In this document: positions 6,244 through 7,540 of the stretch, in pieces
Layout of the letters: the number at the start of each line of letters is the position of its first letter
How positions within the stretch are numbered: position 1 is the stretch's first letter
DNA from: an uncultured Clostridium sp.
Lineage (GTDB): Bacteria; Bacillota; Clostridia; Lachnospirales; Lachnospiraceae
Direction: 5' to 3'
Assembly (NCBI GenBank): GCA_900541315.1
Contig: UQJF01000137.1
Location: 1 to 7,540 of the forward strand
DNA length: 7,540 nt
Notes under the pieces: generated by a model
Databases searched by the model: none
The model's input: the letters and a program-made list of their open reading frames with translations, nothing else
What the model was told of the DNA's origin: nothing
Translations under genes and position numbers: made by a program

Positions 6244-7215
6244 ATGTTAACAATAAACCAGTTAATGAAATATTTGAGGACAAAACATCATATTACTGTT
6301 AAAAGTAATCAAGCGCAGGATTTACGAAATATGGGATATTATCACGGCTTTAAAGGATATCGTTTTATTCGTATACCAAGTCAGAGAATTCCGTTTACAT
6401 CTTTAGATGAAATTATTGCGTTGAATAAATTTGATATGCATTTAAAAGCACTTTTTTACCCTAAAGTAATGTTTATTGAAAATGCTCTAAAAAGTTATGT
6501 TATTGAATCAACTTTGAAAAACGCAAAATCGGAGAATTTGGATGTTATTTTTAACAAATCAATTACTGATTATCGATCATATACTCCGGGAAGTGATATG
6601 TATCATAAGCAATATGCTAAGAGAATGATGCTCAAAGGTAAGATAAATAGTGCATTGATTCGAGATTATGGAAATAATAAAAAAACAGTGAATCATTTTT
6701 TTGATGCAGATAAATCAATACCGATATGGGCAATATTTGAATCTCTTACGCTTGGAGAATTTGGTACATTTTTTGCATGTGCAAATTCTGATGTTAAGTT
6801 ATATACATCAGCAACATTACACCTTCCCAATAATCTTGATTCAGATGGAAAAATAACAGAGTATATTATATACTCGTTAAAGGATCTTAGAAACGCGATT
6901 GCACATAATAATATTATTTTTGATACAAGATTCAGAACGGGTAAGATAAATCAAAGATTAGTGGCTCTGTTAGAAGCAGAAGTTGGAATTGTAAATCTTG
7001 ATTTTAAATATATTTATGCGTACATTATTCTTTTGACATATGTTTTGAGAAAAATGGGAGAATCCAAGACAACATGTAAACAATTTTTGAATGCATTTAT
7101 TTCATCGACTGATGAATTACGTAATCAGCTTCCGGCAAACGTATGTAATCAAATTTTGGGAACCCAGCAACGTTCTCATCTTAAGCAATTACAAAATTTT
7201 ATTAGTAATTCCTGA
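6244..7215 (+). CDS. Abi_2 (AbiD/AbiF-like) HEPN protein, predicted RNase toxin or phage-defence protein
   Basis: A 323-aa soluble protein of the Abi_2 abortive-infection family, at normal family length. The N-terminal part has the family signature MGYYHGFKGYRF (30-41), followed by FDMHLKAL and FIENALKSYV helices (63-87). A conserved middle motif IPIWAIFESLTLGEFG occupies 159-174. The RxxxxH active-site motif of HEPN RNases is present as R216-NAIA-H221 within LKDLRNAIAHN, so cleavage of RNA is predicted. AbiF-type proteins share HEPN ancestry with Cas13. The gene is visibly more AT-rich than its neighbours and uses many A/T-ending codons, a sign of transfer. It lies between a terminator-like hairpin and its own predicted small RNA, then an IS-like palindrome: a typical accessory defence cassette. 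AbiD versus AbiF assignment needs a profile search. Confidence 0.9.
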   Translation: MLTINQLMKYLRTKHHITVKSNQAQDLRNMGYYHGFKGYRFIRIPSQRIPFTSLDEIIALNKFDMHLKALFYPKVMFIENALKSYVIESTLKNAKSENLDVIFNKSITDYRSYTPGSDMYHKQYAKRMMLKGKINSALIRDYGNNKKTVNHFFDADKSIPIWAIFESLTLGEFGTFFACANSDVKLYTSATLHLPNNLDSDGKITEYIIYSLKDLRNAIAHNNIIFDTRFRTGKINQRLVALLEAEVGIVNLDFKYIYAYIILLTYVLRKMGESKTTCKQFLNAFISSTDELRNQLPANVCNQILGTQQRSHLKQLQNFISNS

Positions 7216-7221
7216 TAGAAC

Positions 7222-7250
7222 TTGCATAAATTTTGACCATATGGTATATT
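7222..7250 (+). promoter_or_regulatory. Sigma-A promoter of the Abi-linked small RNA
   Basis: TTGCAT (7222-7227), a 17-base spacer and TATATT (7245-7250), with TGG just before the -10 as an extended element. It starts seven bases after the Abi stop codon and predicts transcription from about 7257. A second possible pair, TTGACC (7233-7238) with TATGAA (7256-7261), would start about 11 bases later. Confidence 0.7.
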
Positions 7251-7256
7251 ATATCT

Positions 7257-7321
7257 ATGAATTGCGGTGGGCGTCTTCGGACAACACCTTGAAAGAGCTT
7301 GATGCGTCGGGCTCTTTTTTT
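7257..7321 (+). ncRNA. Structured small RNA next to abi (abiF-type RNA candidate)
   Basis: A predicted transcript of about 60-65 nt with no credible reading frame. Hairpin 1 pairs GGTG (7266-7269) with CACC (7285-7288). Beyond an internal loop, GTC (7273-7275) pairs with GAC (7280-7282) and is capped by the very stable cUUCGg tetraloop. Hairpin 2 is the intrinsic terminator at 7292-7321. GCGTC occurs both in hairpin 1 and in the hairpin 2 loop region. From memory, a conserved 'abiF' RNA motif has been reported beside AbiF genes and proposed as an RNA antitoxin or partner; the position, size and terminator here fit that. A covariance-model search is needed to confirm the match. Confidence 0.7.
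7292..7321 (+). terminator. Intrinsic terminator of the Abi-linked RNA
   Basis: AAAGAGC (7292-7298) pairs with GCTCTTT (7311-7317). The stem continues through two T-G wobbles and GA/TC to a TGCG loop (7303-7306), making 11 pairs. Seven T residues (7315-7321) follow. It would end both the small RNA and any readthrough transcript from the Abi gene. Confidence 0.88.
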
Positions 7322-7343
7322 ATTGTAATATGTGCACGGTTAT

Positions 7344-7390
7344 GGGGCTGTCGCAAAATCATCAAAAATAGATGATTGAGCGGCAGCTCC
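7344..7390. repeat. 47-bp imperfect palindrome, IS- or MITE-end-like
   Basis: GGGGCTGTCGC (7344-7354) is inverted at 7380-7390 as GCGGCAGCTCC; all 11 positions pair in RNA with two wobbles. An inner stem, AATCATC/GATGATT, surrounds the 7-base loop AAAAATA, and a small AA/GA mismatch separates the two stems. A terminus starting GGGGCTGTCGCAAAA resembles the ends of IS1182-like elements, but no transposase lies inside the window. It could equally be a dispersed hairpin repeat. Confidence 0.5.
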
Positions 7391-7540
7391 GTCACTTTGA
7401 CATATAGCAAGGCTGAGTGTATGAGAAAAACTCTGTAAATAAGATTCTTCTATGATAATTAAGAGCGATGAGCTTGATAATCAGGGGTAGTGTAAAATAG
7501 TTTGTGTTTTTGGTAAAAAATAACTCCTTTTTGGTAAGAA
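7391..7540. other. Non-coding AT-rich tail with short direct repeats
   Basis: No reading frame of useful length exists on either strand. TTGACA (7397-7402), 17 bases and TATGAG (7420-7425) form a possible plus-strand promoter leading out of the window. Two exact copies of TTTTTGGTAA (7507-7516 and 7528-7537) lie 21 bp apart, and TGATAAT occurs at 7453 and 7475. This may be the leader of an element or gene beyond the edge. Confidence 0.35.

Noticed and set aside
7091..7375. 94-codon plus-strand frame across the Abi 3' end
   Set aside because: It overlaps the Abi gene out of frame and then runs through the small RNA promoter, both hairpins and the palindrome, so it is a shadow.
1..7540. CRISPR array, tRNA or rRNA
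   Set aside because: No regularly spaced repeats with spacers, no cloverleaf-like sequence and no rRNA signature were seen on either strand.

Overview
The window looks like a contig end from a Lachnospiraceae-type (Clostridia) gut Firmicute. This rests on protein style, low GC, GGAGG-type ribosome binding sites and a sigma-54 activator of the clostridial kind. It is an inference, because no rRNA or other marker gene is present. The first 25 bases are not biological: they match the end of a Nextera/Tn5 sequencing adapter.

Left part (53-4855, all minus strand). Read in transcription order there is a 690-aa sigma-54 enhancer-binding activator, a MalY/PatB-type PLP enzyme (C-S lyase/aminotransferase) and a DAACS-family sodium-coupled amino acid symporter. 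Between activator and enzyme lies a near-perfect -24/-12 promoter (TGGCACG-N4-TTGC). Two families of short direct repeats sit about 85-190 bp upstream of the predicted start, where enhancer sites belong. Together these form a self-contained predicted circuit in which the activator switches on uptake and breakdown of an amino acid. The transporter lacks the arginine that binds acidic side chains in glutamate/aspartate homologues. With a probable C-S lyase in the same transcript, a neutral or sulfur-containing amino acid is a reasonable guess.

Middle (4856-5903). A divergent intergenic region carries a candidate promoter for the activator. It is followed on the plus strand by an OGG1-like DNA glycosylase/AP lyase, with the catalytic Lys and Asp intact but the opposite-base contact residues changed.

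Right part (5904-7540, accessory). An open 67-codon coding remnant follows the glycosylase stop in the same frame, then a long symmetrical hairpin that can act as a two-way terminator. Next is a visibly AT-rich gene for an Abi_2 (AbiD/AbiF-like) protein with an RNAIAH HEPN RNase motif. Seven bases after its stop codon begins an independent sigma-A-type promoter for a short structured RNA. That RNA has a UUCG-capped hairpin followed by a strong intrinsic terminator. This protein-RNA pair matches the layout of AbiF plus its partner RNA, a toxin-antitoxin-like or defence module related to the ancestry of Cas13, and is the most interesting item here. A 47-bp imperfect palindrome resembling an insertion-sequence end and about 150 bp of non-coding DNA close the window.
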